Shown in pieces: positions 12,311 to 26,215 of a DNA stretch of 64,000 bases. The stretch spans positions 82,233,150-82,297,149 of the forward strand of contig NC_079137.1 of the NCBI RefSeq assembly GCF_945859705.1. The letters are read 5' to 3'. Both the position numbers and the translations under genes were made by a program. A model generated the notes under the pieces. It was not told the DNA's origin. It saw only the letters and a program-made list of their open reading frames with translations, and did no database searches. Each line of letters opens with the position of its first letter. The stretch's first letter is position 1. The stretch is from Episyrphus balteatus. Its lineage: Eukaryota; Arthropoda; Insecta; Diptera; Syrphidae.

Positions 12311-14685
12311 GTTGTGGTTGCTGTGCTGAGTTATATTTTGTTTCTATAAACAGTTTTCTGGCATCCTGGTATGTACGGCCCTGGTAGCAAGGAGCAGCCA
12401 TCAGGTACTCACGATAAACATGTATAACCAAGCCAAGCAGTGCCTAATAATTATAGACGGAGACCAGCACAATAATATCTCTACTTTAAGATGGTAGATA
12501 GACTACTGACTGAATTGGAGTACAGCGGGAAAAGACTTTGCCAGGAGCATACACCACTCCAGGTCATCTATTGAATTTAGTCCAAGGAAATCTTGTCCAA
12601 TGAATTTAAATCGAAATAATGGCTTGATTTATCAGTGAATCTATTAACGAAATACAAACCTTTTTGTCATTCAGCTTACAATCCTGTTTAAAGATTTATT
12701 CACAAAACATTTTACAGAAAAAAAAAAACACAAAAAAAGATCTATTACTCAAAGAAAACTGTCGATATTCAGCTAAACCATCACGATTTAGCTTCAAAAA
12801 TTGCTACAAAATAAATAGCCGTAGATATTTCAAAATAAAAACTTATATATTCCATGCACACACAATCGAAATGCACAGCAGCTGAGGCCCGTGCTCCCAG
12901 CTTCTGCCAGTTCACACCTCTTCTTTCAAGAATATCAAACCTACCAAAAAATCCCAGATATTATGACAATGATGACGCCACATAAAATCTCATCAATATG
13001 TGTCGATACAGCAATGTCTATATGGCCATCCCATAACATGTCCATTCATATCCTCAACCTGAACCCCTTTTTGGATGCCTAATCTGCCAATAACTTTGCA
13101 TTTATTCAATTTAAATTTTCAGCATTCCCATTTGGAACAAGCTCACTATATTTTTCCTTTTTTTTTTTGAATGGGTGGGAAAGGTGATTCCATTTCAACA
13201 AAATACAAAAAAAAAGGATTTCCTTCCATAATGATGGTGAAATTCGGACAACATAATCCCAGGACCTTATACCTATGTATTTGGAAAACAGGTTAAATAG
13301 CCATTGAATTGATGCTGCCTTTCTATCTGGCTTGCAAGACAATCAAATGCCAACCCCACACCATCAATATTCTCCTGTCTCGGTATGGTGGAGGGTAAAT
13401 CCGTAATTTAATATCTATAAATGGACCAGAGAAAATCCTTGCTGAAACCCTTTGTTTACCCATTTGTTTTTCCATATGCCCGTTCCTGCCAGGAACAAAT
13501 GTTGTCATTGAGTGCTGTAAACCGCTGCTGCTGGTGTATATTCTGGAAAGGGGTTGAGAGTATAAGTATAAGGATTTAAAGTTTGAAAAAAAAGGGTTCA
13601 AGCCAATAGGTCTAAATCGAATCGTTTTGTGGTCAAGTTTCAGGGCCTTGGTATGTCAGTTAGAAAATATTTTCACCCTTTTTTTTATTATTGAATTTTT
13701 GTGTTGTAGGAAGGCGTATTTATTGTATTATGTATTTATGTACATGGGGAAATGTTATTTTTTAATAATATTTTTTTTTTGCTGTTATTGAATAGGTATG
13801 GTTTTTGGCGACATGTGCTGCCACTACGTTAGATTCGTTACAATTGATTTGTGATTGGCAAAATTGCGGTGTTGATTATTTATTTAGGTATGAAGTTAAC
13901 ACATGTAGAACCATGACTTATATAGTTCTAGTTAAGGCCTCTACGTCTAAAGATAAATTGATTTGATTTTCTTTGTGACTTGACAATGGAAATAGTTTTA
14001 CATTTTGTAGATTTTTCATAATTCAGAATATCAGAATTCTTATAAACTAAACCAATCTTGTTCCTCATTATCGTACTGGATTCATTTATATTTAATTATT
14101 GTCAGTATTAAAAAAAAATCGAAATTGTTTTTTCTTATATAAAATTATAAAAATATTTTCGAAAAAAACTTATGTAGATAACTTTTTAAACTTTTAACTA
14201 TGAGAAAAAGAAGGACAACTTTTAATTTATTGAACAAAATAAAAGAAACTTCTAGATTCCTCATCGCATGCCTACTTTAAGGTTAAGTGCCCTCAACTAC
14301 CCAAGAGCACCGCATCGTTTACGATTTTCAAAAAAGTGATTGAGCTCTCTCCCACTCTTCAAAAGCTGCGCTGATTCTTCCTTGAATGTTCCACGCCATG
14401 AGCCGTGGACTTATTTCCGACTGCTCTCTTGAATGAACGACTTGCAATGCAATCGAAGTGTGTGTCGTATTAACTGAATTCAAAGTTAGAAGCTGGGGGC
14501 AGTACAAATAAAAAAAAAAGGTGACAGCATGCAGCCTGTCTGATTGCTCTTTGAACTTAAAATTCTTCCGACAATTTTTCTTAATGCAAAACGGAACGTT
14601 TGGACTCATCAAATGTTGCTTTATTAATAGCCTTCTCGAAATCAATAATAGCAGGTGAACTGGTGATTTATTATGTATATTTAGC
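12311..14685. other. intergenic, no gene recognised
   Basis: Mixed composition, somewhat GC-richer at 12880-13120 and 13300-13660. Reading frames up to 124 codons occur but carry no recognisable motif and no plausible splice partners. Confidence 0.4.
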
Positions 14686-14931
14686 CCTATTGTGAGTCTC
14701 ACGTGGAATGTTTTCCGTCCGGAATATTTTTGTACGCCCGGAATTTAAAAAGCTATCATGAGTTTCACCCGAAGGGAATTTACATTTTCCGCTTAACTAG
14801 TTTCTTGTTCTGCACCAAAATTTTAGTGAGAGATGAGCTGTCGAATACCTGACAAAATACCTGAAAAAAAAGTTGAAAATACATGGAGATGTCCGAAAGT
14901 GAACAATTTTTCGCCCGGAACTCACAATAGG
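14686..14931. mobile_element. 246-bp element with short inverted ends
   Basis: CCTATTGTGAGT at the left pairs with ACTCACAATAGG-like sequence at the right (only 12-13 bp perfect), followed inside by related TCCGTCCGGAA and CGCCCGGAA words. Family unknown and target duplication unclear. Confidence 0.5.
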
Positions 14932-17744
14932 AGAAAAGTGAAGTTCAATTTTTCCGGTTGGAATAAAAATAAATCGGTTTTTTGAAAGAAAAATCATATA
15001 TTGTCTCAGGGCCCCAAAAAGAAAAAAAAGGAGGGTTTTATACGTACTTTTTTATTTGCTTTTATTTTCTATATCAAAGGAGTCCCAAAATTTAGTCTTG
15101 CCCCGGGGCCGTTTATATTTAGTACCATGATTGAAAAAGAGGGCACTTAATTAAGGTAACTTATTCTTCAAACGATTGTGTAAATTTCTTTGGACTAACT
15201 GGACTTTATGGCTTACGCCACTATTGTTCTAATAGCTTCAATTGTACCGTGTATTCCATGCTTTAAATAAGTATTTCGCCCCTTTTATTCTATCTATGGA
15301 ATTTTTCTGCTATTTTGCTTTAACTGATTTTTCTTCAAACGTGGCCTTCTTATTTTATAAATAGTAAGTTCTTAGGCTTTCAAAAAATAAAGGGATTAGC
15401 GAAAATTTAAACAAAACTAGTTCTTAAATTTAGTTTTAATTTTAAAACTCTAAAATAGTTGCAACTACAAACTGAATCACATATTCTTAAAGTAATACTC
15501 CCTCCCCTTCCTAAAAACACCAATACAACAATACAATCTCACAAAAAAATAAAAAATCACAAACAATTTTCATTAATTTTATTGCTCTCATAATTTGTTG
15601 CCGCGCATTTTGTATCACTCCATTTTACAGGCTTATAAAAATCCCTGCTTAAACAAAATTATTATCGTTTGCTGCCCCATCGCATGCACCCACCCTTCTG
15701 TGTTAGCATTTATAGTGCTGTTATATTCGGTTTGAAGGTATTTTTACGTCAAAAACAACATATCTGCCACCTCAAAATGCGTGTTTATTAATTAAGAGCA
15801 TTTATTTTCATTAAAACAGCTTAATGGTGGGAGAGTGATGTTGCGTTTGGTGGCGGGGGTAGGCGGATGAATTGTTTGGCGCCAATTCGCTACCAAAAAA
15901 AGGGATACACGTCACTCTCGCACACTTAAACATTACCAGCTCTATATTGAATTGTTTCATCAACAAGCAGCAGCGAATTTTGTGATTTCGAGCGACGAGA
16001 GTGCATAAAAATGTATTGTATCCTTGTTTGTATAACTGTGCTATATAGCATAGCAGGACAAGCAAATATAAATGTTTTAGCAAAACTCGGTATTGTGTAA
16101 AACAACAACCCTTCCGTAGCGTGGTTAAGTCGTGCTTTTTCGTTATTATTAATGGCCCAGCGTTTTTGTATAAATAGTAATTAATTTTCCAGTACCCCTT
16201 CTCTTCCTGTTACTTCCCGAACTCTCTCTCTCTCTCTCTCTTTTCCTCTCTCCTCTATCACTTTGAAAACTCCACTCCGATACATATAAATTTAGCATCA
16301 TGATGAATATTACCGAATTAATGGAATTTGTTATTATGGCTGACACGTCGTTATGAATAAAATAGAAACAATGAATCCCAAACAAGAATACTAAATTTAG
16401 CACTGAATTCACTTGTTGTATCCTTTGAGTTTCAAAAAAGTGTCTCAAACCAACCCCACTTATTATTATAAGACAAAGTTTAATATAGAATTAAAATTTA
16501 AATCATTTTTCACTTTGAATTGTAGGAGTCAAAGAAGAAGGGTAGGAGGGGGGACGTTGCCGGAGTTGTACAGGATGAGGAGAATATTTTGTTACTTTTA
16601 AATGCCGGGAATATCTAATTTCTACGACTATAAAGAGATTCATTTAAGAATAGATAACAGAATAAACAATTATTTTACAATGCAATTTACGTTTATTTGG
16701 TTCAGTTTTAGTTGGTGATTTAGATGTTTTTCTTATTTATTATGACTCTTTTGTCAAAAAAAAAAAAATTCAAAAGTAAACATATTAATTAGGGTGGTGT
16801 AAAACATATGTATTTATTTTTTCATTTTTCGAAAAATAAAGATTTTGATGAGTTTAAATTGATTTTTTTCGTATAAGGGTGGCTTTAAAAAATGTTATCT
16901 TTTACAGTTGCTTGTGGAATTCCAAAGAATTCAACGTGAATATCATTTTGACCAAATTATCAATTTTTTTTTATTAATAGAAAAAAAAAATTTCACTGAA
17001 GAGAATGTTTTTAAAAGAAGGTTTATGAAATAATATAATGTAAAATTAAGTAGGTATTTTGGCACTAGGAGGCTCAGAAAATGGTACCTATATTTTACAT
17101 TTACTCTTAGAATTCAACCAAAACCGATTTAATTATTTTGATATGATATTTGATATTTTGATATTACTACCTATAGCAAAAAACGCACTTATCAAACTTT
17201 CTGTGTACTTTCAAATGCAAAAAAAAAAAAAAAAAACTTTTTTGAACACCCTAATTAAAAATATTTTATTGATTTTATTTGTTTAAAATGTGACCCATTC
17301 GTTTTTTTTTTTTCTATTCCGTTTTTAAAAGTAGAACAAAATATGTGTTTTTTCGCGCCGCCCTAATGTAGATATCACGGTATACAAATTGTCCGTGTTA
17401 TTAAAAACAATATTTTCGGGAACTGAAAAAGGAAATATTTTGATTGCTTATTAAACAATATTCATTCTGTGGTCATTTTATATTTTTTTCTGACGTTTAT
17501 GAACACTCAGTGACTGCTGAAAATTGTACTTACGCAAGCTTGCAAACATTCTGCAGAATTGGTTTGTTCATTAATGCAACAAAGCAGAAAGACGATTGAT
17601 AGACCAACGCAGATTTCCGACGTTTATGAAAACACCCGTACTCTATTTAGATTTATTTTTTGATTCGTTAAAAAGCTTGAACTTCGTTTACTGCTGATTC
17701 TAATGAAAAATCCTGATCCTGATTGTATAAATAAAATATAACTC
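14932..17744. other. intergenic, no gene recognised
   Basis: Holds a CT dinucleotide run (16222-16241) and T/A homopolymers. AGGGTGGTG near 16791 and CGCCGCCCTAAT near 17350 may be the ends of a decayed element. No coding sequence supported. Confidence 0.4.
16222..16241. repeat. CT microsatellite
   Basis: Ten consecutive CT units, visible directly. Confidence 0.9.
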
Positions 17745-17990
17745 AGCTACAAGACCTCAAAGAAATTCTTAGGTTCCATATATGAATAAAACTTAAAAAG
17801 ACCTTTCTTTTGATGTATCATTCCATGGGTTTGGAGGAAATCTTTTAAAATACTTTTTTTTGACAAGGGGTACCCCTTGATTTTTTTTTTCGGAAATTTG
17901 AAAAAAAAAATTGTAGTTTTTGTACCAAAATGCATTGATGTGTTCACTGTTAACTCAAATCTGTAAGCCAAAACTTGTTTCGAGACTTTA
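17745..17990 (+). repeat. dispersed repeat X, copy 2
   Basis: Shows AGACCTTTCTTTTGATGT, an ATGGGTTTGGAGGAAAT block, GACAAGGGGTACCCCTTG and, further on, AACTTGTTTCGAGACTTT, the same order as at 55.7 kb. Function unknown, no coding potential evident. Confidence 0.7.
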
Positions 17991-18263
17991 AGTTAAGTCA
18001 AGTTATCCTTTGCACAGATGTAATTATGGGTTAAATGAACCATTCTCAAGATGTATGAGATTATTTAATGAATTAAAATTTAATTTAGATAAAAGTCTTG
18101 AAAGAAATGTATTTAAATTATTATTAATTGAAAATGTAGCAAAAGATAAGCAATCTGTAAGAGGAAACTCGATAGATGAATAAAATAAATAAATGAAAAC
18201 CTCCAAAACTAAGAGAAACACAACTCAGCTTACTTTTTTGCTCCCCCTTACATGATCTATGAA

Positions 18264-18979
18264 TAGGGTGTCCATTTGGGACCTTAAATAAAAGAGAACA
18301 TTTTACTCAAGAACCTTTAAAAAAAGAGGACTTACAAGAAAAAAAAACAAAGAAAAAAAATTGAGTAATTGATAAGAAAAATCAAAAGCTAACGTCACAT
18401 AAGCAGAACAAATTTATTTTTCCTAAAGAGTTACTTAAAAGTAGTGGATCTGGGACACAGGAATTACGTGAAAAATGATCAAATCTTTTCAAAGAAGAAC
18501 GCGTCCATATTCTCAGTTATTGTAAATCTTTTGAATGGATGTTTAACTTCTCTAGAAAAGTAAACTTTGGAATAACTGCACAAGTCAGCTTTTTAACGAG
18601 CCACAATTTATTTAAATTGTTAAAAAGTACTTAGATAAAAAAAATCGAGCTAAAAGGCAATTAAACTGAGATCCGTGTAGAAAAAGAAATTATAAAATAT
18701 GTAGATCGAAAACGAAAAACAGAACATCTCTTTCGAATTTAAATGCGATGAACACTTTACCTTAACTGTGAGTGGGCAGAGTTGGAGAGTTGAAACAACG
18801 AGACAGATAATCGTAACAATCTTGAAAAACTATGGATGAAAATAAAAAAAGATACTAAAAAGAGGACATTTGAAAAATAGAGAACAAAAAAAGAATATTA
18901 TGAAAAAAGAGAGTGTAAAAAAGATCAGAGTTGAAAAAGAGAACATGTTCTCTTTAAAAGAGATGTTCTGGAAACCCTA
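18264..18979. mobile_element. 716-bp hAT-type MITE
   Basis: Ends read TAGGGTGTCCA and, inward from the right, TAGGGTTTCCA. A perfect 8-bp duplication TCTATGAA lies at 18256-18263 and 18980-18987. The interior is very purine-rich on the plus strand with GAACATGTTCTC-type palindromes near the right end, and has no transposase frame. Termini and duplication length together point to the hAT superfamily. Confidence 0.85.
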
Positions 18980-18987
18980 TCTATGAA

Positions 18988-21900
18988 CTACCTATCCCCT
19001 CAATGGGGATAAAATAAATTAAATTTAAAAAACAAAAGTGTCAAAAATGACAAAGTTTCTGATATTTCCAACTACAATAAACAATATATAGTCCTTCCTA
19101 ATAAGTTTAATTCACAAATTTAAACTCACTATGCCGCAGAGATGTACTTAAATAGTTATTCCTATTAAGTATATTGTAGTAGCAGTATATGGAAATATAG
19201 ATACAATTTTAAATTCAACTCACTAAACAAAATGTTAAATTAATGCTATAAGAGTGTGTTCTTTTTTTAAATAAAATTAAATTCATCCAACCAACTCCCA
19301 TATACACCAAAGTTTCTAGAAAAAATTATTACCAACCATTTTGTTATAAAAGAACACCCAGCATTCAAATAACTAATGAAAAAGTAAAATTAATAACATT
19401 TGCGAACAAATTGTCATAAACCTGACACATTCGAATGCGACAAAAATAAAAAAAAAGCACACACTTTAGCGTAACTTTTAAATTAAAAGAAATTAGCTAT
19501 AATGTTTATTGCAGAGCAATATTTCACGAATTACAAATTAATTAAATGTGAAAATGAAATCGAATTGAAAAACAAAAGGAATCAAATTTTGAAGCAAACA
19601 AAAAAAAAAAAGTCCTTCATAGTCATAAATTTTATTGAAGACGTTAATAAATCGATTTGAAACAACTTCCTCCACCTTGCGCGTATCAAATACTCTCTTT
19701 CATAGAAGAAAAAAAAATTAATATAAAACAAGTAGAATAAAAGAAATAAGAAAATATAAAAATTATAAAATTCTGCGACGACCCTTCCACTCTTGGCATC
19801 CAGGACGTGTCGATTTCGCGTGCCAGTGCCAGTGGACGCCCGTAAAATATTTTGTCCCCTTCAGCATATTGGCGAAATTGGCATTTCCCTCCAATACCTC
19901 CACTATAGTCGCCAGTTCGCACGGGGGGTGGCTGCAGTTGAATTTTACTAGAATATGTCATGGTGGCAGGAGGGAATTATTAGCAAGAATGTTTCTTTTT
20001 CTCGTCCCATTTTATTGTACTTTTTTCTTTCTTTCATTCGAATTATTTCCAAGCTCTCTTCACTGTCGCGAAGGGTAGATCCAATGGAGAACCCTATAAT
20101 CGTATATAATCCAAAATACATTTCTGCCCGTTCTATTGGGGTTTGATATAGCTTGCTAAGCTGACTGGGACTTATGTTTAACTTCTTTTTCTTCTTCCTC
20201 ATGCTTCATGTTTTCTTTTTGATTTTTTTAAAAAAGGAAAATGGCTTTTAGTCGCCCCAATTGGTGGCTGCATTTTTATTGAGGAAAATCGAAATCATTG
20301 TGACGACGAACGAAAAGCATTGCAATAAGCAAACTTTTAAAATGTCTCATAAAGAAGAAAATGCCGCATACTTTTATGACAATATTGGTAGCTGGATGAG
20401 GTTTTGTTTTGTTTGAAAATTGTTTTAAAGATGTGATTTTCTACTTCGAAATTTCAATATGTAGGTATATAGAAATGTGTTTGGTAACAGAAAACTATAG
20501 AGTCATTTTTGTTTATTCTAAGAAACACCAATTAAAACTGCGAATTTAAATTGCGTTTGCATTATTATGTAGATACATACATTAGATACTTCTTTTCATT
20601 ACGGAAAGTTAAAATATATCATTTCAAACAATCATGAATTTTCACAGTTTTAAAGCGTGTGAAATCACTATCATACAGTATTTTAACTCCATTTTGAAGT
20701 TCTAAACGGTAGTTCGACAAAAAACGACCAAAGTATTCTTGGGTTTCTGTTAAACTTGTTGAAGTCCTTTCAAAAAATTTGATAACTGATTAAAATGTTT
20801 TAATTGAGTGTGTCAAAAAATAAGTTTTCAATTTTCACCACACTTCTCATACTCGACTGTATTGTTAAGTTCAATATACCTGTGAATCGAGGTTCAATTT
20901 TTTTATAGACTTTTAAATCTGTTTTTTTTAAGTAGGAAAAAGACTACATTACTTAGACGTTAGCATGACAACTCTAAACCCATTTATCTGCGATAGCATT
21001 TGACATTTATATTAAACCGAACCTTACTGCCATGGCATCAAGGCTTCACTTTTTTGAAAAATGTGGATCATTATGTTTACACCATACTTATTCACCATCA
21101 CCACAGTGTCCAAATCTTTGGTCATCTCATGTTTTCATTGCATACTTTCAGGATATGGAAATAAAACGTAGTTACGATACTTAATGAAAATTAATAATAA
21201 GTTCCATAAAAAATAACAAACATTTTTATGCCTTTGTTTTTATTTAGTTCGATGGTAAGTGAAAAGACTAATAATAATTGGCTTTGCTTCTGTGGTTAGT
21301 TATCGAAGGCAGATATATTCTCAAAAACATTTTCCTCTGATTAATATAAGAGGAGTATTATTCTACATTCAGTTTTGTTTTTAACTTTTATTTACGATTT
21401 CTTTTGTTAACGTGTTTCAATGACAATTTAGACTTGAGAGAAAGGTAGATCGTTTTGACACTATTAAAATGAAATTCTAGAATATAAAACAAATATACAA
21501 AATATACAATATGAGAACAGTATTGGCGTAACCCACTTTTTTTTCAAAAATGAGTTTTTCATAAAAATGGGTGTATTAATATATCTATTTTAATACAAAA
21601 AATAGATTTATGCAGATAGATATACTCAAAATTATATGGCTCTCAAAACAATGTTGTTTTAAAAAACCGTGTATCTCAAATCTCTCCTAACTCAAAACTG
21701 AATTTTATAACTTACGCCACTATTGTTCTCATAGCCTCAAATATGAAGTAGACTGCTGTGATCTACACGTTAACGCATTCATGCAAGTACTTTATTTTCA
21801 CACTCCAAATTTGATTCTCCTATTGGCAAATTATTGTTTCCACTTCACGTTTGGAGATAATATATATTTTACAGAAAGATAGTAAACTAAACTCAATTTA

Positions 21901-24419
21901 TTTTGAACTTAAATAAAATCTTTTTAAAAGTTGGAATTATGCAAAAAGAGAAAAACTGTTCTAAAATCTTTGTGAAAAATCACATAATTTGTCAGTCCAA
22001 ACAAACCTCATAAAATAAATTTTTTTAGCTGTCATTTAATCTCAAAATCGCGAAAGTAAATTGCAACAGCCCCTCCAACTTCTCTTTTAAAAAGTGAAAT
22101 TAATATCCACTGTTCCCACAAAAAAGGTGGAATTGGCTCTCTCATTTAGTGGGAATTTACTTCACCAAAAAAAAGTGAAATTAAATCCCGCTGTCGGTGT
22201 AGTTTTTTCCCATGTTAAGGTAGTTCCCATGAAATAAGTTCCCTGTACCGCAATTTCAATGAAAAAAATAGCAATAGAATTGCCGTAAGAATTGAAGTAG
22301 ATTAAACAAAAATAGAGTAGATCCCAAAATAAATCGACTATCTAAAAAATTACTCATACGCCAGCCTCATTATGAGTTAAAATTTAATTTTCAAGTCTAT
22401 CGATTACTTCACTTATAGTAGACATTAAAATTAAGCAGAAATAAAGAAATTGGTAAAAGAGAGAAGTAAAGAGCATATTTAAGATTTTTTTTCTGAAAGT
22501 TAGATAAACAATTTTACTTCAATTCTGATTGTTATAATTATTTGGGTTTTCGTAAATGAATATTTTGAGTTTTTATAACTAAACCAACCAACTTTTCACA
22601 GTTCACATATTCATTTGCTTTGACATTTAAAGATGTTTGATGAACTTATTAGATCCAATAAATTGAAAACTTGATCTACTTTCTTCAGATATACCACAAG
22701 ATCAATTTTGAAGACAGCAATAATTTTGCTTCATCCTTATTCATGAATTACCTACCAAACTATCAAGCCGTGATCAATCAAGTTTTTGTTTTTTTTCTAA
22801 GTATAAGCTATCCAACTTAACAATTTAATGGCTTCGAATCTCTCCTTAAACTATCAAAGCAATATTATTTCTCTTTTCTTGATACTATACTCATATCATC
22901 TACAACTGTAGCCAAATGCATAAATAATATCAAGCCAAAAAGGATGTCCTCTTTAGCACCAGTAAAGTGTGTTCTTCCCATAAAACCATTTAACAATAAA
23001 TCAAGCAATAAAAGTCTTTTAAAATCATCCTCGTCGCCCATTCTCTTCTAAAAATAACAAAACAAGAAGAACAAAAAAAAAAAAAAACTAAATTATACGC
23101 GAATATGTATCACCTCCCCGGGGCGAAAAATTATGTGCAAATATAAGAAAGGATATAACAATAACTGTATTTAATACCCATATACTCTTTTAATAATATC
23201 TTCAACAAGGGAGCAATTAAAATTGCCTGCAGAATGTTTTCTTTTTTTTTTGTATTGTTTTGGCTGGTCTGATGGTGGCACACAGGGGCTATACAGGAGT
23301 TTACATATACTATAAACAATGTTTGGCTTTCAACTGCGAACACATTGAAAGGAGACTTTATTTGAAAAAAAGGATGTTTTTTTTTTTCATTTTTGGTCCT
23401 TAAACGACTTTAGTTTTGGAAAATTGAAGGACCTATATGGCAAAATGAAAGTGCAACTTGGCAAGCTTTTGGAGTATAAAACAGCGCAAGACGAACACAC
23501 ACAGGAACACATGTTTAAAAGTGCGGTGCAGAATGCATTTAAAGTTCAATAAAAATATATTTTGCTAAACGTTCATAAATAAAGTTACTAACCCAGTTGG
23601 TCTATGGATGTCCATTAAAGACAAAAAATTAAAGTGGTTCAGTTGATTTATTTTTAAACTCAAAAAAAATTATTTCTCCAAATCATTTATTTGGCTCTTA
23701 AGACCTTTTCGTATAAAGAAACCATTCTATTTGAAGCCCTGCAATAAATTAATAAATCATTTTGAGAAAATACAATCTAAACCAATCGAAAGATTTATTC
23801 GGATTTCCAAAAAAATGTTTATTACACTTTAGGTATATTTTTAACAAAGAATCTAGCAGAATGGTATTGATGTTTAGTTTTTCTTTTTTGTCAGTTATTT
23901 CCTTTTTAACATTTTACTGCCAAAGTCAATCTTTGAGGAGCAATCTTATCTGCATACATATCAAATGATTTTTTTGGATACTTAAAAATGACTAGATTTG
24001 ATGTTTAAGAAAGGCTCCCAATAAATGGTTCAGTCGATTATAAATACCATAAATTAACGACAAATCTTTGAATGCTTACAAGGAACATAATATGACTGAT
24101 GGACGGATGCTGATCCTAAGAAGAATTTTGTAGAATTCGGAAAAATAGATACAAATTCTATAAAAAATAAAAAAAAAACTCTTAAAATCTGTCTGTTGCG
24201 TTTTATTGAGGTTCATAGATAGGACAGCTAATAGCAATTAGCGGACTTCTGACGAATAAACAAGTTATGGGATTGAAAGTATTTTTTTCAAAATGGCTGC
24301 TAGAAGAATTCAAAAGAACAATTCTACTTTTTTTTTTCTTTTATGTATACCTACCTAATTTTTATGTATAAGTTAAGGCTGATGTGTGGTTGGTTGACTT
24401 GTTTGCTTCCAGAAATTAC
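18988..24419. other. AT-rich intergenic sequence, no gene recognised
   Basis: About 5.4 kb without a supported gene. A slightly GC-richer patch at 19780-19960 and recurring AAAAAAGTGAAATTAA-like words at 22090-22180 are the only distinctive content. Confidence 0.5.
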
Positions 24420-26215
24420 GAATCAGTGCCCAACGGATACCAGGGCCCCACTAGAAATAATGAAGTAAAGAAACTTTTGGGTTTCATTTAAGCTTAAAGA
24501 GACCTTTTTTTTGATGTTTCCCTCAATGAATTTGGAAAATTTTGCGAAAATCTGATAAACTAATAAAGGAGATGGCACATTTTTGGGTCCAGTGTGTTCA
24601 CTAGCGAAATTGGTGTCAAATGAAAGGTGACGATAAGCACATTACATGGGTAAAATATTTTCAAATTCGTTAGTGGGGTTTTGGAGATATTTGAGTTTGA
24701 AGTTTCGGATTTCACAATCAAGATTTCAGCAATTTTTTTGAACAATTAATCGTAGAATGCGTAATAACGGATGTACAAAATTAATATTGGTATCAAATGA
24801 AAGGTATTTCTCTTGTCGTCTATAAATCTGTATTAAAAATCTTTTTCTATGTTAAAAAAATAAAACATATTAGGTATTTATTTCTCAAAAGGTGATTTTT
24901 TTAAGCGAGGCCTTTGGCACATCGAAATATCAAAATATTCAGTGATGACATGTACTTTTTTTTGCAATTTTAACATAGCTTAATGTGTTACCTTTAATTC
25001 TATATATGAAACAGTTCTATAAAGCATACACAAACCTTATAATAAGCCAAATACACAAAAACGCGCTGAAATATGCCTATTAAATAATAAGAATAGAAGC
25101 TATAGTTCAGTCAATGGGGAAAAATCCGAAAAAAGTTATGACGCCAGCTAAGTTTGAATGCAGAATTGAAGAGGGGTTTATCCCAAGTACAAATCTCAGT
25201 TTGCGTATTGTTTGGTCTTGTTGGGCGTCCGCCATTTTGAAAAACGCATTGGTCTCAATATCTCGAGAACGACTGGGTTGTTTAAAACATTTAAAATATC
25301 AAAAAACGCACAATTTCCGGTACTGTAACTCTGAAATTATTACTCCTAGAAAAGAATGATGTACTAGAAAAAGAAAGATTAATATATTTTTAATCTAAAA
25401 AGTTTTCCGTCCGACCAGTCGTTCTCGAGATATTGAGACCAATGCGTTTTTCAAAATGGCGGACACCCAACAAGACCAAACAATACGCAAACTGAGATTT
25501 GTACTTGGGATAAACCCCTCTTCAATACTGCATTCAAACTTAGCTAACGTCATAACTTTTTTCGGATTTTTCCCCCATTGACTGAACTATAGCTTCTATT
25601 CTTATTATTTAATAGGCATATTTCAGCGCATTTTTGTGTATTTGGCTTATTATAAGGTTTGTGTATGATTTATAGAACTGTTTCATATATAGAATTAAAG
25701 GTAACACATTAAGCTATGTTAAAATTGCAAAAAAAAAGTACATGTCACCACTGAATATTTTGATATTTCGATGTGCCAAAGGCCTCGCTTAAAAAAATCA
25801 CCTGTTGAGAAGTAAATACCTAATATGTATTATTTTTTTTAACATAGAAAAAGATTTTTGATACAGATTTATAGACAAGAGAAATACCTTTCATTTGATA
25901 CCAATATTAATTTTGTACATCCGTTATTACGCATTCTACGATTAATTGTTCAAAAAAATAGCTGAAATCTTGATTGTGAAATCCGAAACTTCAAACTCAA
26001 ATATCTCCAAAACCCCACTAACGAATTTGAAAATATTTTACACATGTAATCTGCTTATCGTCACCTTTCATTTGACACCAATTTCGTTAGTGAACACACT
26101 GGGCCCAAGCTCCATAGAAAAATGTGCCATCTCCTTTGTAATTTGTTTTACCTAAATGCATAGCCAGGTTCACTGTGAACTCATATATGTACATATACCA
26201 AAACTTGTTTCGAGT
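24420..26215 (+). repeat. dispersed repeat X, copy 3, split by the palindrome
   Basis: The left part (24420-24555) has AGGGCCCCAC, CTTTTGGGTTTC and AGACCTTTTTTTTGATGT with AATGAATTTGGA. The right part (from about 26136) has AATGCATAGCC, GTGAACTCAT and AAAACTTGTTTCGAG. These are the two halves seen uninterrupted in copies at 17.7 and 55.7 kb, so the palindrome appears to have landed inside this copy. Confidence 0.6.
24569..26135. repeat. large palindrome, ~0.7-kb arms and ~140-bp loop
   Basis: The arm at about 24569-25276 is the reverse complement of about 25415-26135. The first bases of the left arm, GAGATGGCACATTTTTGGG, match the inverted end at 26106-26135 except for a short extra segment. 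In roughly 210 bases next to the centre I count about six differences. Both arms carry a plus- or minus-strand frame starting MFKKIAEIL, which is simply the same sequence twice. Transcription across it would give a long hairpin RNA. Confidence 0.9.

Noticed and set aside
14328..14702. 124-codon minus-strand frame
   Set aside because: No recognisable motif and no splice partners, and its upstream end overlaps a transposon-like inverted end.
15007..15112. CAGGGCCCC and GGGGCCG words as ends of a small hAT element
   Set aside because: The ends match only partly and no 8-bp duplication is visible.
24560..26155. Two nearly identical proteins starting MFKKIAEIL on opposite strands
   Set aside because: They are the same DNA in the two arms of the palindrome, with no sign of coding constraint.
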